From the NCBI GenBank assembly GCA_016716505.1, contig JADJWF010000004.1, forward strand, positions 1-64,000: 64,000 bases of DNA, in the 5' to 3' direction. The notes under the pieces were generated by a model. The model saw only the letters and a list, made by a program, of their open reading frames with translations. It searched no databases and was not told the DNA's origin. Shown piece after piece: positions 1 to 8,912 of this stretch; position 1 is the stretch's first letter, and every line of letters begins with the position of its first letter. Position numbers and translations under genes: made by a program. Source of the stretch: Verrucomicrobiota bacterium (GTDB lineage Bacteria; Verrucomicrobiota; Verrucomicrobiia; Limisphaerales; J093).

Positions 1-2353
1 CGTAAGCCCGCTGGCGGGTTTCCGGCGGGAACTCGTGGCCGGCGTCGGGCGTCTCCAAGACCAGCCGGTCCGACTGCCCGAACAGTTGATACACTGGGCG
101 GGCGGCGACCACGCAGTCGTGGACGCCAGACACCTCAAAGTTGTCATCGCCTACCGGAGCGTTGATGAAGACCGCTCGCGGGGCGACGGACGCCAGGACT
201 TCGGTAAAGTCGAAGGGCATCTGCCCGGGCTCTGCCCCAAACTCGTGAGCGATGCGCGGCATGTAGCCCGCGTGACTCCAGCCCGACAGGTCGCCGCCCT
301 GATACTTGAAGAACGAATTGAACCCACAACTGACCACGACGGCTTTCACGCGCGAATCGAAGGCGGCCAGGAAGAGCGCGTTGTGGCCGCCCAGGGAATG
401 ACCCATCACGCCCAGTCTGCGAGCGTCCACCGCTGGCAGGGATGCCAACGCATCCAGCGCGGCGCGGTGGTTGACGATCCCCTTCATGGTGGCGCTCGCG
501 TAACCCAACGCGTAGGGGTCCGTCTGGTAGTCGCCGAAATTCGGGTAGTCCGGCGTCAGCGTGATGAAGCCGAGTTCTGCCAGTTCGCGCGCGTAGTGGA
601 GATTCGGGTTGCCGCCCAGCCCCGCCGGCTCGTCTTTCCCCAAGGGCGTGGTCTGATGGAGGCACAGCACCGCTGGAGCCTTTCCAGGGAGCCAACGAGG
701 AATCAAGAGCCACGCGGGAACCGGGTCGCCATCCGGCGATGACACGCTCAGCCGCAGTTGCGTGAACTGAGGCAAGGCTTCCTCGCTCAAGACTTCGAAG
801 CGGCCGGCCTTCAGGCTGCGGGCGGGCGGAGGAGAGCCCATGACCCGGAGCATCGCCGCGATAATCTCCCGGCGCCTTCGTTGCCATTCCGCACGCGTGG
901 TCACCGGCGCTTCACGGCCTCCGGCCGTGCGGTGGAGGAGCAGGTGCTGCTTGTCGGGTTGGAACCACGCCGCCTTTCTCGAGATGGGCGCGAGCAAGCG
1001 CGCGATGCCGGCTTTCAGCTCGAATTCGCTCGGCGGCCCCACGCGCGACATCGTCGGTTCATATCCGCCCTCACTCAACGCGGCATCGCAGCAGATGTAG
1101 CCCGGTCCGCTTTCACCGTAGGCCGCCACAGCGACGAACGCGTCCGGCCGCAGGCTCTGCGCATAGAGTTGGTATTCGACAAACGCCTCGCCCGGCAGAT
1201 GCAGGCTCATCACCGGCCCGATGGTCAGGCGGCTGATCTCGACGGTCGGCCGAGCCCGAAGCCGCTCCAGCCACGCCAGGTCAAGGGCCGCCCGGAGGCG
1301 CGTCGTGGCGGGCGCGGTTGAGTCGGAGAGGTTGGTGCGGGCCATCGCGGCTGACCATTCCGGTTCGGGCCGCGGGTGGAACCGGACGCGCGTCGTCCGC
1401 CACTCGAGCCGCCGCGCCGGCCGGCTTTCGGTCGCGGCCACCGCCGCCCGCATTGCACGATAGATCCGATCGGTCAACTCCGCGCGCCGTTCGGGCGCGC
1501 CGTCGTTGTACTTGCCGGCGGTGATGTTGCCGCCGCAGCCGGTGAAATAGATTTGCGCCACGCCTTCTTCCTGCTCGAGCCGGCGCCGCGCGAGGCCCAC
1601 CGTGTCCGACGTGGCCCGGCCATCCCCGTAGTAGCTCATGGGGTGGGTCGCGTAGTAGTGGAGCCGCACCAGCGGCCGGTCACCGTCGAGGAGCGTGATC
1701 GTGCGCAGCCACGGGTCAATCAACCCTTCCGGCGCCGCCTGCAGGACCGGATCCGTCGTGGCGCTGAAGCGGGCGTGGATGGCGCCGTCGGCCAGGCGCA
1801 CGCGGCGATTCGAGGCGAAGTGCTCGACGCGGGCGCGGCCAAAACCGACGTGGGTGAATGGTTGCAGCCGGTCGGCCGCGTGGCGGACCGTTTCCGCCAG
1901 TCGGTCCGTGACCTGTTCGAGGAACTCGAGATCCAGATGCGTGGGTGGGTTGGCGGTGCCTCGCAGCAGCCGCTCCGCCTCGGCATCGGCGAGGGGGGCG
2001 TTGTGCTGGTGGACCGTGTGGACGGCGACCTGGTTTTCCGGTACGCCGGCCCCGGCGGCCAGCTTGCGGCGGAACAGGTCGTAGGCCCCGGTTTGCAGCA
2101 AGCACCAATCCACCGCGCACAGCACAAACCGGCGTCGGCCCTCGGCGAGGATCACGCCCTTGGCGAGCAAGGGATCGTCCACGGCCTCCAGCGGCTTGAT
2201 CCATCCCCCGCACAAGGGGTGGCCCAGGGGCGGAGTGACGTCGCACTCAAAGGCCGCCACCCGGAGCGGTGGGGCTGCCGCGATGGTGAGAGCGAATGTC
2301 CAGACAACCAGCGCGAGGGCCCACCACCACCGGGTCAGAGCAGACGGCTTCAT
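1..2353 (-). CDS. Neutral/alkaline ceramidase-like domain fused to an alpha/beta hydrolase (3' end outside window)
   Basis: The minus frame stays open from ATG 2353 to base 1, so only the C-terminus is missing (784 residues visible). A signal-peptide-like start (WWWALALVVWTFALTIA, about residues 10-26) precedes a domain of about residues 30-445 resembling the neutral/alkaline non-lysosomal ceramidase N-terminal family: AFECDVTPPLGHPL near the start, HTVHQHNAP, and FTGCGGNIT in place of the usual Gly-Asp-Val-Ser-Pro-Asn. From about residue 480 an alpha/beta hydrolase follows, with nucleophile motif GVMGHSLGG (Ser near residue 650) and a late DAGHEFPP that could supply the catalytic His. Family knowledge suggests hydrolysis of an amide or ester outside the cytoplasm; the substrate is unknown. 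It starts 6 bases after the DUF1080 gene, so the two are probably one operon. The fusion is seen directly; the function is inferred. Confidence 0.8.
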   Translation of the reverse strand, partial: MKPSALTRWWWALALVVWTFALTIAAAPPLRVAAFECDVTPPLGHPLCGGWIKPLEAVDDPLLAKGVILAEGRRRFVLCAVDWCLLQTGAYDLFRRKLAAGAGVPENQVAVHTVHQHNAPLADAEAERLLRGTANPPTHLDLEFLEQVTDRLAETVRHAADRLQPFTHVGFGRARVEHFASNRRVRLADGAIHARFSATTDPVLQAAPEGLIDPWLRTITLLDGDRPLVRLHYYATHPMSYYGDGRATSDTVGLARRRLEQEEGVAQIYFTGCGGNITAGKYNDGAPERRAELTDRIYRAMRAAVAATESRPARRLEWRTTRVRFHPRPEPEWSAAMARTNLSDSTAPATTRLRAALDLAWLERLRARPTVEISRLTIGPVMSLHLPGEAFVEYQLYAQSLRPDAFVAVAAYGESGPGYICCDAALSEGGYEPTMSRVGPPSEFELKAGIARLLAPISRKAAWFQPDKQHLLLHRTAGGREAPVTTRAEWQRRRREIIAAMLRVMGSPPPARSLKAGRFEVLSEEALPQFTQLRLSVSSPDGDPVPAWLLIPRWLPGKAPAVLCLHQTTPLGKDEPAGLGGNPNLHYARELAELGFITLTPDYPNFGDYQTDPYALGYASATMKGIVNHRAALDALASLPAVDARRLGVMGHSLGGHNALFLAAFDSRVKAVVVSCGFNSFFKYQGGDLSGWSHAGYMPRIAHEFGAEPGQMPFDFTEVLASVAPRAVFINAPVGDDNFEVSGVHDCVVAARPVYQLFGQSDRLVLETPDAGHEFPPETRQRAY

Positions 2354-2359
2354 GGCCAA

Positions 2360-3103
2360 TTACCGGGCGGGTGCATCCAGCCGTTTCACCTTGATGTTTC
2401 GATAACGGACGAATTGTTTCGTGAGGTCCCCGCCGCCGTGGACCTGCAGGGCAATGCTGCCCTTGTCCGGATGGCGCTTCTGGGTGTCGGTCCACTCCAT
2501 GATCTTCACGTCGCCGATCCACGTGGTGATCGTGGGCGGATTGCCGACGATCCGGGCCCGGAGTTTGTTCCACTGGCCGTGCCGCCACAGTTTCGGCCAG
2601 TCCTCGGGCTGGATCGCGAGTGGAAAGGCGTTGGTGCGGACCTTGATGCGGTCCGGGGCGCCGTCGAAGTTGAAGTTGCTCGCTCCTCCGCCGCCCAGGC
2701 CCTCGAGGTAGATGCCCATCAGGTTGCCGCGCCCGTGGTAGTCAATCATGGCCTGATACGCCTTGCCGTCCTCGGTGCTCCGCAGGAACAAGCCGGAGTC
2801 GGGGCCGAAGTCGTTGTTCATCTCGAGTTCGACCTCGAAGTCGCCGAACAACTCGTCGGTGAGGATGATGCCGCCATTGCCGGGGATGTCCTGCGAGCCG
2901 ACGATTGCGCCGTCCTGCACCACCCATTTGCCGCCGGAGGTGTTGCCGCTGGCGCGGCTGTGACCGGTCTTGGCACTGACATGCCAGCCCTTGAGGGTCT
3001 GGCCGTCGAACAGGCTTTCAAACTCGGCGGCGAGGGCGACGCAGGCAGCGGTTACTCCAAGGGCCGCTGCTCCCAGACAGGCGAGAAGGCGTGGATGTTT
3101 CAT
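2360..3103 (-). CDS. Secreted DUF1080 (3-keto-disaccharide hydrolase-like) protein
   Basis: A 247-residue protein starting at ATG 3103 (MKHPRLLACLG), chosen because a normal signal peptide ending at about ALAAEF follows at once; an upstream in-frame Met adds only unlikely sequence. The mature part reads FESLFDGQTLKGWHV, then GKWVVQDGAIVGSQD, FGDFEVELEMN and DSGLFLRS, and ends VRYRNIKVKRL. These are hallmarks of the DUF1080 concanavalin-like family, some members of which hydrolyse 3-keto sugars. It probably acts in the periplasm or outside on carbohydrate. A rho-independent terminator lies between it and the larger minus-strand gene upstream, so its promoter should lie at 3104-3165. It is followed 6 bases later by the ceramidase-like fusion. 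Family is firm; exact substrate is not known. Confidence 0.88.
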   Translation of the reverse strand: MKHPRLLACLGAAALGVTAACVALAAEFESLFDGQTLKGWHVSAKTGHSRASGNTSGGKWVVQDGAIVGSQDIPGNGGIILTDELFGDFEVELEMNNDFGPDSGLFLRSTEDGKAYQAMIDYHGRGNLMGIYLEGLGGGGASNFNFDGAPDRIKVRTNAFPLAIQPEDWPKLWRHGQWNKLRARIVGNPPTITTWIGDVKIMEWTDTQKRHPDKGSIALQVHGGGDLTKQFVRYRNIKVKRLDAPAR

Positions 3104-3165
3104 GGGCCGAGGCTGCCGGCGGGCCGGCCGGAATTGCAAGCCACGAAGCACCCCGCTGCCCCTAG

Positions 3166-3203
3166 AAAAAAGGAATCGGCCCCCGACGTGGTCGAGGGCC
3201 GAT
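3166..3203 (-). terminator. Rho-independent terminator of the PA14-like gene
   Basis: Perfect 8-bp arms ATCGGCCC (3175-3182) and GGGCCGAT (3196-3203), with further inner pairs, form a hairpin. On the minus strand it is followed by TCC and a run of six T (A at 3166-3171). It lies 47 bases after the stop at 3251. Confidence 0.75.
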
Positions 3204-3250
3204 CTGGAAGTGGCGGACCGGGCGGTGGGCCCGCGGTCTGGTTCAACCGA

Positions 3251-6200
3251 TCACTTGCGCACGCGGTAGAACACGTTGCCGGCGCCGATCGGGAGCGTGG
3301 CCGGGCTGGAGGCTCCCGTCACGGGCGTCCAGGTCGTCAGGTTGGTGGACGACTCGAGGACCCCGCCGGCCGGGTTCCACGTGACGACCACGCTGCCGCC
3401 ACTGCGCTGGATGGTCAGGGTGGGCGGGACCGGCGGCGGGGCGGTCTCGGACATGTACCGGACCGCGTTCATGAACATCTTCTCGCCGTCAGCGGTGAGG
3501 TCGTAAATGCCCGCCCCGTGAGCGGTGAAGCCCTGCTCGCGGCTGCCGGTCAGGAAGACCAGTCGCCGGCCGCCGAGGACATCAGCCGAGCCGTTGCCCA
3601 TCGTGGCTCCGGCGTTCCATTCACCGATGATCATTCCGTTGAACGCGGGATCGGTCGGGGTCGCCACGGTCGCCAGAACTTTCCCATTGCCCGCCACCGG
3701 GTCGGTGTTCACCGAGATCCCGCGTTGAACCACGCCGTTGAAGCTGACGATGTTCGCATACGCGTTCACCATCGTGTTGCCGGCGCCAAGGGCGATGCCC
3801 TCGAAGACCGGATGGGATGGATCGGTCACGGTGAGCGAGATGGTTCCGGCAGTGTCGGGGATTGTCCCGCCGGTGGTGAAGCCCAGCCGGCTGTTCCGCA
3901 GCACGTAGCCGCCCAGGATCATCATCGGCTTGGTGATGCCGTTCCACGCCGCAGTGGAGGGCGCGTTCTGGTAGTCGCCGCTGGGCACGGAGCGGCTGAT
4001 GATCACCAGGTCAAACGTGTTCAGCAGCGCGGTGTTCGGGGAACCGGACGTCACGATGCGGGTCACGACGTAGCCGTTTTGCGCCAGCAGGCGGGTGTAG
4101 GCGGCATCCGGGGCCTCGGTGAAGCCGGCGGCCGCCGCGTCGCTGGAAGGCTGGGTGTCGCCCGGATGGAAGCTCACCCAGGCAATCTTCGGCCCGTTGA
4201 GGAAGCCGGTGCCCACGGTGTACGACCACGCGTACTCCAGACCGTTGTTGTAGCCGAGCACGACGCTGACCGTGCTGTTGGCCGGGTAGGGCGCCGGCGG
4301 CGTGTAACGCACGGTGGTGGCCCCTCCGGCGACGCTGGTCTGCGGCGTCACGTCCACGCCGTTGACCCGCAGCGTCACCGCGCCCGAGTAATTGCCGATC
4401 ACCGCCTCGATGCCGGCGTCGCGCGCCACGCCACCGGCCCCGCGGACGGGCGTGACCGACCGCAGAATGGGCAGCGCCGAGCCGGTGTACTGGCGGTACA
4501 CTTTCAAGTGCAGCGCCCGGTTGCGGTCGTTGAGCAGCGTGGAGGAATTGCCCTGCATCTCGACGTTGTGCAATTCGCAGCTCGCGCCGCCCTCCCCTTC
4601 GAACCACAGGAGGCGGATCGGGTAGATGCCGTCCTGCGCCACCACGAAGTCGCAGGCGCTCTGCGGCAGGTCCGCCGTGGTTCCGCGTCCGCCATCGAAC
4701 TGTCCGAGCACGGGCGCGGCGAGGTCCGCCGGATCCGTGCCCGCCAGCAGCTTGAACCCGTCGTCGCTGTTGACGCCGAAGCGGTAGATGCCCGCTTTCA
4801 GTTCCACGTAGCCGACGGCCGTGCCGGCGATCCAATTTTGAGCGGCCGTGTCACCGGCGAAAATCCCGGGGATTTCGGCGTCGGTGAAGTTCGGGTTGAT
4901 CACCGCCGGGTCGTTGCCGGCCGTGAAGGCGCCGGCGTTGGCCGGGGCGGTCTGGTTCCAGTTGATGACCTCGACCTCGTGCAAGCCGCCGGGCAGGGAG
5001 CCGGGGAAGGCACCGTTCTCGTAAGGCGCCTGCGTGAAGGGGTCAATGTACGCGCGCGCCATCTGCATCTCGGCCGTGGCGATGGTGTTGGCATTGCCGG
5101 GCCGGGGTGCGGGCGCGCTGGTCTGACTGTCAATCATCTGGTAGATGTCCACCGCAAAGCCGGAGGTCGAGCGGTTGATCAGATTTGCCGGCACCGCGTG
5201 CCCGGCTTGCAGGACCGGCAGGGCCGAGTATTCGCGCACGGTGAACTGCCACGGGTGGGCGATTTGATTGGCCGGGCTGGCCGTGTCGCTAAAGCGCACC
5301 TCGGCCTGCACCGTTTGGCCGGACGGCAGCAGCCCCGCTGGCTGGTACTTCACGGTGGTCACGCCGCCGGACTTGCTGACTGCGGCGGTGACTTCCTCGC
5401 CATTGACCAAAAGTTTGACCGAACCCGCCGCCACGGCGGTGTCCTGATCGGTAATCTGCGCCTGAATGGCCAGACCGGGCCAGACGTTGACCGCGCCGGG
5501 CAACGGCGAGACCGACACGCTTGGCGGAGTCGAGCGCAGCCGGCTGTACGCGCGAATGGCCTTCGCATTGGCGCGGTCGTTGACGAGGATCTTCACGGGC
5601 GGGGTGCTGGCGAAATCCTCGGAGAAGAACTCGACGTTCGCGCCGCCGCCGCCCTCGTACCAGATCAGCCGCACCGGATAGATGCCATCCTGCTCGACGC
5701 TGACGTAAAACAGCGAATCGGCCGAGCCGCGGCCCCCGCTGAAGACGCCAAGCTGCTTGGCCGAGGTCCCATGACCGGCGGTCAACCGGAAGCCGTCATC
5801 ACTGTTCACGCCGAGCCGGTGCAGCCCGGCCTTCAGTTCGAGATAACCGACGATTTCCGCGGCGATGTTATCCGTGTTGTCCGGGCTGTCCGGGTCGGTT
5901 CCGGGAATGCCGGGGATGGGTTCATCCGGGAAGGGCGGGTTGGAAGCCGCGGTGAAGTTGCCGGCCTGCGCCTGCGTGCCCGTGACCGGTCGGGCCTCCT
6001 GGTTCCAGTTCACCACCGTGACGGGATGCAAGCCGCGCGGGCCGGAGCCGGCGACCGCGTAGTTTGCGAGCGCGTTGCCGCTGATGGGATCCACCAACCG
6101 CCCCGCCAACTGGTCTTCCGCCCGCTGGGTGTTGTTGGGCAGATCCAAGGTCGGCCATGACGCCGTGTCGCGCGCCTGCACCACCCGCGCAAGGAACCCG

Positions 6201-7285
6201 GAAGTGGTGGTGTCCACCTGGTCCGCCGGCACTGCATCCGCCGCGGTGAGGTTGGCGAAGACTTCCACGGTGAAGTTCAGCGTGCTGGTCGTCGGCGTGG
6301 CCGGTGTGCCGTCATCGGTGAACGACAACACCGCCGTGTGCGCCGAACCGGAGGGCAGGAACGGCAGCGCGCGGTACTGAATGGTGGTGGTGTCGCCCGT
6401 CTTGGAGACGGTGGGTGTGACCGGCGCGCCATCAAACGTGAGGCTGACCGAGTCGGCCTTCACGCGCGTGACCGATCCGTCGAGAATCGTGAAGGTGACG
6501 CCGAAGAGATCACCGCGGGAAGCGGTAAGGATGGGTTTTTCCGGATAGGGCACCACCACCACCCCGTACATGTTCTGCCCGTTGTTATCGGGCTGCTTGA
6601 TCTGGAAGGTGCCCGCCTCGAACACCTTCATGTAGATGCTGGACCATTGATTGACGCCCTGTCCCGGGCCCGCCCCGTCGGCGCCTTCATCCACGCCGAT
6701 GTGGTCGGGCCAATCAGGATTGCCGTGGCGGTTGTGGCCGGTCTTCACCGGCTGCCAGCCCTCGTCCACGACCCAGCGCATGTCCGGTTCTGCCGCGCCG
6801 GTGCGGGTCAGGGACCAGTCGGGATAATTGGGCGGGTTGGCGTTGCTGCCGTCGCCCAGACGATCGTCAATCAGCAGATAGACAAACGACTTTTTGCTGA
6901 TCGTGACGTCGAGCGTGTAGGAGGGGTTGTCGCGGTTGTCGTTGCCGCTCATGATGTACTCGCCGCCCAGGAGATACTGGGGAATGAGCAGCGTGGGCGT
7001 GGCGCCGGTCCACTGGTGGTTGCGATCCACATAAGCGGGCACCTCCTCGCCGAAGAAGGGCACCGTGAACGGCGTGCCCACGGCAATGCCCGGTATGGGT
7101 TCTCCGGCCACGGTCGCTTCGAAGGTCACCCCCGTCCATTTCGCGACGATGGTGTCGGTGGGTTCGTCATCCCCTCCCGTTTCCACCACGTCGGTGATCA
7201 CGGGAAACGCCCAGGTCAGGGGCGTGAAACACACTGCCGCCGCCAGCCCGAGGGAGGCGCGGCCGAACAGTCCAAGGATTCTCAT
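3251..7285 (-). CDS. Large secreted protein with two PA14-like/Ig-like repeats, a GATase/ThuA-like domain and a C-terminal tail module
   Basis: 1344 residues with a clear signal peptide (FGRASLGLAAAVCFTPLTWAFP). An N-terminal region to about residue 240 has no family I recognise. Two similar blocks follow (about 255-575 and 590-920). Each is an Ig-like strand set (VTPTVSKTGDTTTIQYR; VTAAVSKSGGVTTVKYQ) then a PA14-like part with YLELKAGLHRLGVNSDDGF and VELKAGIYRFGVNSDDGF, where the DDG calcium/sugar-binding loop is typical. A third Ig-like unit leads into a Rossmann-like segment from about 1015 (PKIAWVSFHPGD, FDLVIISRSV, HPVFEGI), reminiscent of ThuA/GATase-like domains. The last 65 residues (VVVTWNP, LESSTNLTTWTPV, FYRVRK) are the tail seen on other proteins in this window. 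It probably binds carbohydrate at or outside the cell surface; no catalytic residues are evident. Confidence 0.85.
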   Translation of the reverse strand: MRILGLFGRASLGLAAAVCFTPLTWAFPVITDVVETGGDDEPTDTIVAKWTGVTFEATVAGEPIPGIAVGTPFTVPFFGEEVPAYVDRNHQWTGATPTLLIPQYLLGGEYIMSGNDNRDNPSYTLDVTISKKSFVYLLIDDRLGDGSNANPPNYPDWSLTRTGAAEPDMRWVVDEGWQPVKTGHNRHGNPDWPDHIGVDEGADGAGPGQGVNQWSSIYMKVFEAGTFQIKQPDNNGQNMYGVVVVPYPEKPILTASRGDLFGVTFTILDGSVTRVKADSVSLTFDGAPVTPTVSKTGDTTTIQYRALPFLPSGSAHTAVLSFTDDGTPATPTTSTLNFTVEVFANLTAADAVPADQVDTTTSGFLARVVQARDTASWPTLDLPNNTQRAEDQLAGRLVDPISGNALANYAVAGSGPRGLHPVTVVNWNQEARPVTGTQAQAGNFTAASNPPFPDEPIPGIPGTDPDSPDNTDNIAAEIVGYLELKAGLHRLGVNSDDGFRLTAGHGTSAKQLGVFSGGRGSADSLFYVSVEQDGIYPVRLIWYEGGGGANVEFFSEDFASTPPVKILVNDRANAKAIRAYSRLRSTPPSVSVSPLPGAVNVWPGLAIQAQITDQDTAVAAGSVKLLVNGEEVTAAVSKSGGVTTVKYQPAGLLPSGQTVQAEVRFSDTASPANQIAHPWQFTVREYSALPVLQAGHAVPANLINRSTSGFAVDIYQMIDSQTSAPAPRPGNANTIATAEMQMARAYIDPFTQAPYENGAFPGSLPGGLHEVEVINWNQTAPANAGAFTAGNDPAVINPNFTDAEIPGIFAGDTAAQNWIAGTAVGYVELKAGIYRFGVNSDDGFKLLAGTDPADLAAPVLGQFDGGRGTTADLPQSACDFVVAQDGIYPIRLLWFEGEGGASCELHNVEMQGNSSTLLNDRNRALHLKVYRQYTGSALPILRSVTPVRGAGGVARDAGIEAVIGNYSGAVTLRVNGVDVTPQTSVAGGATTVRYTPPAPYPANSTVSVVLGYNNGLEYAWSYTVGTGFLNGPKIAWVSFHPGDTQPSSDAAAAGFTEAPDAAYTRLLAQNGYVVTRIVTSGSPNTALLNTFDLVIISRSVPSGDYQNAPSTAAWNGITKPMMILGGYVLRNSRLGFTTGGTIPDTAGTISLTVTDPSHPVFEGIALGAGNTMVNAYANIVSFNGVVQRGISVNTDPVAGNGKVLATVATPTDPAFNGMIIGEWNAGATMGNGSADVLGGRRLVFLTGSREQGFTAHGAGIYDLTADGEKMFMNAVRYMSETAPPPVPPTLTIQRSGGSVVVTWNPAGGVLESSTNLTTWTPVTGASSPATLPIGAGNVFYRVRK

Positions 7286-7577
7286 GAGGTCCGGTTTTTT
7301 CTTGTTGGTTGTTGCTCAAGGTTCCCGGTCCGACGAGCCGTAAACCGGCTGCCGTTTCGCCGGTGGCGGTTCGCTCTGGCGGCGGGCCGGATGGCTAGCC
7401 CCGGCCAGATCGGCCACCAGCGGGGGCGGCGATCGGTTTTCGTCATGACTGGAACTGCGGAAGAGTGGGTGGCCCGCTTCCCTGAGTTCAAGCAAATCCG
7501 GCCGCGGGGCTCCCTTGGCGAGGGTGATCCGGGTGCAGCTTGCCAATCCCACCCCGCCTCCGTAGCTTGCCCCGCCT

Positions 7578-8507
7578 ATGGAAAAAGTCGTCATCATCGG
7601 GACCGGCTGCGCTGGCCTGACCGCGGCCGTTTACACCGCCCGCGCCAACCTCAGCCCTCTGGTCCTCACCGGCTCGATGCCCGGCGGGCTGCTGACCACC
7701 ACCAGCATCGTCGAGAACTTCCCCGGCTTCCCCGAGGGCGTGGATGGCTACGAGTTGATGACGCGGATGCAGCAGCAGGCGGAGAAGTTTGGCGCCCGGG
7801 TCAAGTTCGGAACGGTCGAGGCCGTGAAACTTTCGTCGTCCCCATTTGAACTCACGGTGGACGGCGAAGCGGTGCAGGCGCAGACGATCATCATCGCCAG
7901 CGGTGCCAGCCATCGGCATCTGGGCCTGGAGAGCGAGCGCCAGCTCGAGAAGAAGGGCGTCACCTACTGCGCGACCTGCGACGGCGCGCTGCCGATGTTC
8001 CGCAACCAGCCGGTGGTGGTGGTGGGTGGCGGCGACTCCGCCTGCGAGGAGGCGCTGTACCTGACGCGCTTTGCATCGGTCGTGTACCTGGTGCATCGCC
8101 GCGACCAGTTGCGCGCCTCGAAGATCATGGCCGAGCGCACCCTCGCGAGCCCCAAGATCAAGCCGGTTTGGGATTCCGTGGTCACCGACATCCTCGACGT
8201 GCGACAGGACAAGGTGACGGCGGTCAAGCTCAAGAACGTGAAGTCCAACGCGGAGAGCGAACTGGCCTGCGCCGGCGTCTTTATCGCGATCGGCCACGTA
8301 CCGAACACGCAGTTGTTTCAAGGGGTCATCACGATGGACGAAAACGGCTACATCATTCCGCAACGCGGTTCGGCCACGAATGTGCCGGGCGTTTTTGTGG
8401 CGGGCGATTGCGCCGACCACGTGTATCGGCAGGCCATCACCGCGGCCGGAATGGGCTGCATGGCGGCCATTGATGCCGAGCGCTATCTGGCCGCGCTGAA
8501 TCAGTAG
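7578..8507 (+). CDS. trxB: Thioredoxin reductase
   Basis: 309 residues, normal length for a low-molecular-weight thioredoxin reductase. FAD-binding GTGCAGLTAAVY is at the N-terminus, the redox-active CATC disulfide sits in YCATCDGALPMF (about residues 130-141), the NADPH-binding VVGGGDSACEEALYL follows, and the second FAD motif GVFVAGDCAD is near the C-terminus. The enzyme passes electrons from NADPH through FAD to thioredoxin in the cytosol. The start at ATG 7578 gives the canonical MEKVVIIGTG. A rhodanese gene follows 23 bases later on the same strand, so the pair are likely co-transcribed sulfur/thiol functions. The 292-base gap upstream, facing the divergent PA14-like gene, should hold the promoter; I see no convincing boxes. 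Confidence 0.95.
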   Translation: MEKVVIIGTGCAGLTAAVYTARANLSPLVLTGSMPGGLLTTTSIVENFPGFPEGVDGYELMTRMQQQAEKFGARVKFGTVEAVKLSSSPFELTVDGEAVQAQTIIIASGASHRHLGLESERQLEKKGVTYCATCDGALPMFRNQPVVVVGGGDSACEEALYLTRFASVVYLVHRRDQLRASKIMAERTLASPKIKPVWDSVVTDILDVRQDKVTAVKLKNVKSNAESELACAGVFIAIGHVPNTQLFQGVITMDENGYIIPQRGSATNVPGVFVAGDCADHVYRQAITAAGMGCMAAIDAERYLAALNQ

Positions 8508-8530
8508 GTCGTCCCAACGGCCCCCACGCC

Positions 8531-8860
8531 ATGTTGCCCTGGGAAATCGAGCCGCGCGACCTCGCGGCCCAACTGCGTTCGCCGAACCCGCCCCGGCTGC
8601 TCGACGTCCGCCAGCCGGACGAGCATGCGTTGGTGGCCCTGCCGCAATCCACGCTGCTTCCGCTCCACGAACTTCCCGCTCGGATGGGCGTTTTGGCGAC
8701 GTGGCGGCACGAACCAGTGGTGGTGTACTGCCATCACGGGATGCGCAGCCTGCGGGCCGTGCAACTGCTGCGACAAGCCGGGTTCGACCGGGCCGTGAGC
8801 CTGGCGGGCGGCATTGACCGTTGGGCCGTGGAAGTGGACCCGACCCTGCCGCGGTACTGA
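8531..8860 (+). CDS. Single-domain rhodanese-like protein
   Basis: 109 residues forming one rhodanese fold: LLDVRQPDEHAL (about residues 21-32), LPLHELPARM, then the active-site loop VVYCHHGMRS, where the catalytic Cys and the Arg of the CxxGxR loop are both present, and a C-terminal GGIDRWAVEVDP. Such proteins move sulfane sulfur between small molecules or proteins; the physiological partner cannot be read from sequence. No signal peptide, so probably cytosolic. It follows trxB by 23 bases, consistent with co-transcription. The gene is convergent with apbE, leaving 52 bases between the two stops with no obvious terminator. Confidence 0.88.
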   Translation: MLPWEIEPRDLAAQLRSPNPPRLLDVRQPDEHALVALPQSTLLPLHELPARMGVLATWRHEPVVVYCHHGMRSLRAVQLLRQAGFDRAVSLAGGIDRWAVEVDPTLPRY

Positions 8861-8912
8861 ACCCGCAAAGGTCGGTTTGGCGGGCGACGACTTCTCGCCG
8901 CGGACGAGTGGC

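Noticed and set aside
1376..6160. A 1594-codon plus-strand open frame
   Set aside because: It lies antisense to four well-supported minus genes, has Arg/His/Gly-rich composition and no recognisable domain; GC-rich third positions keep the opposite strand open.
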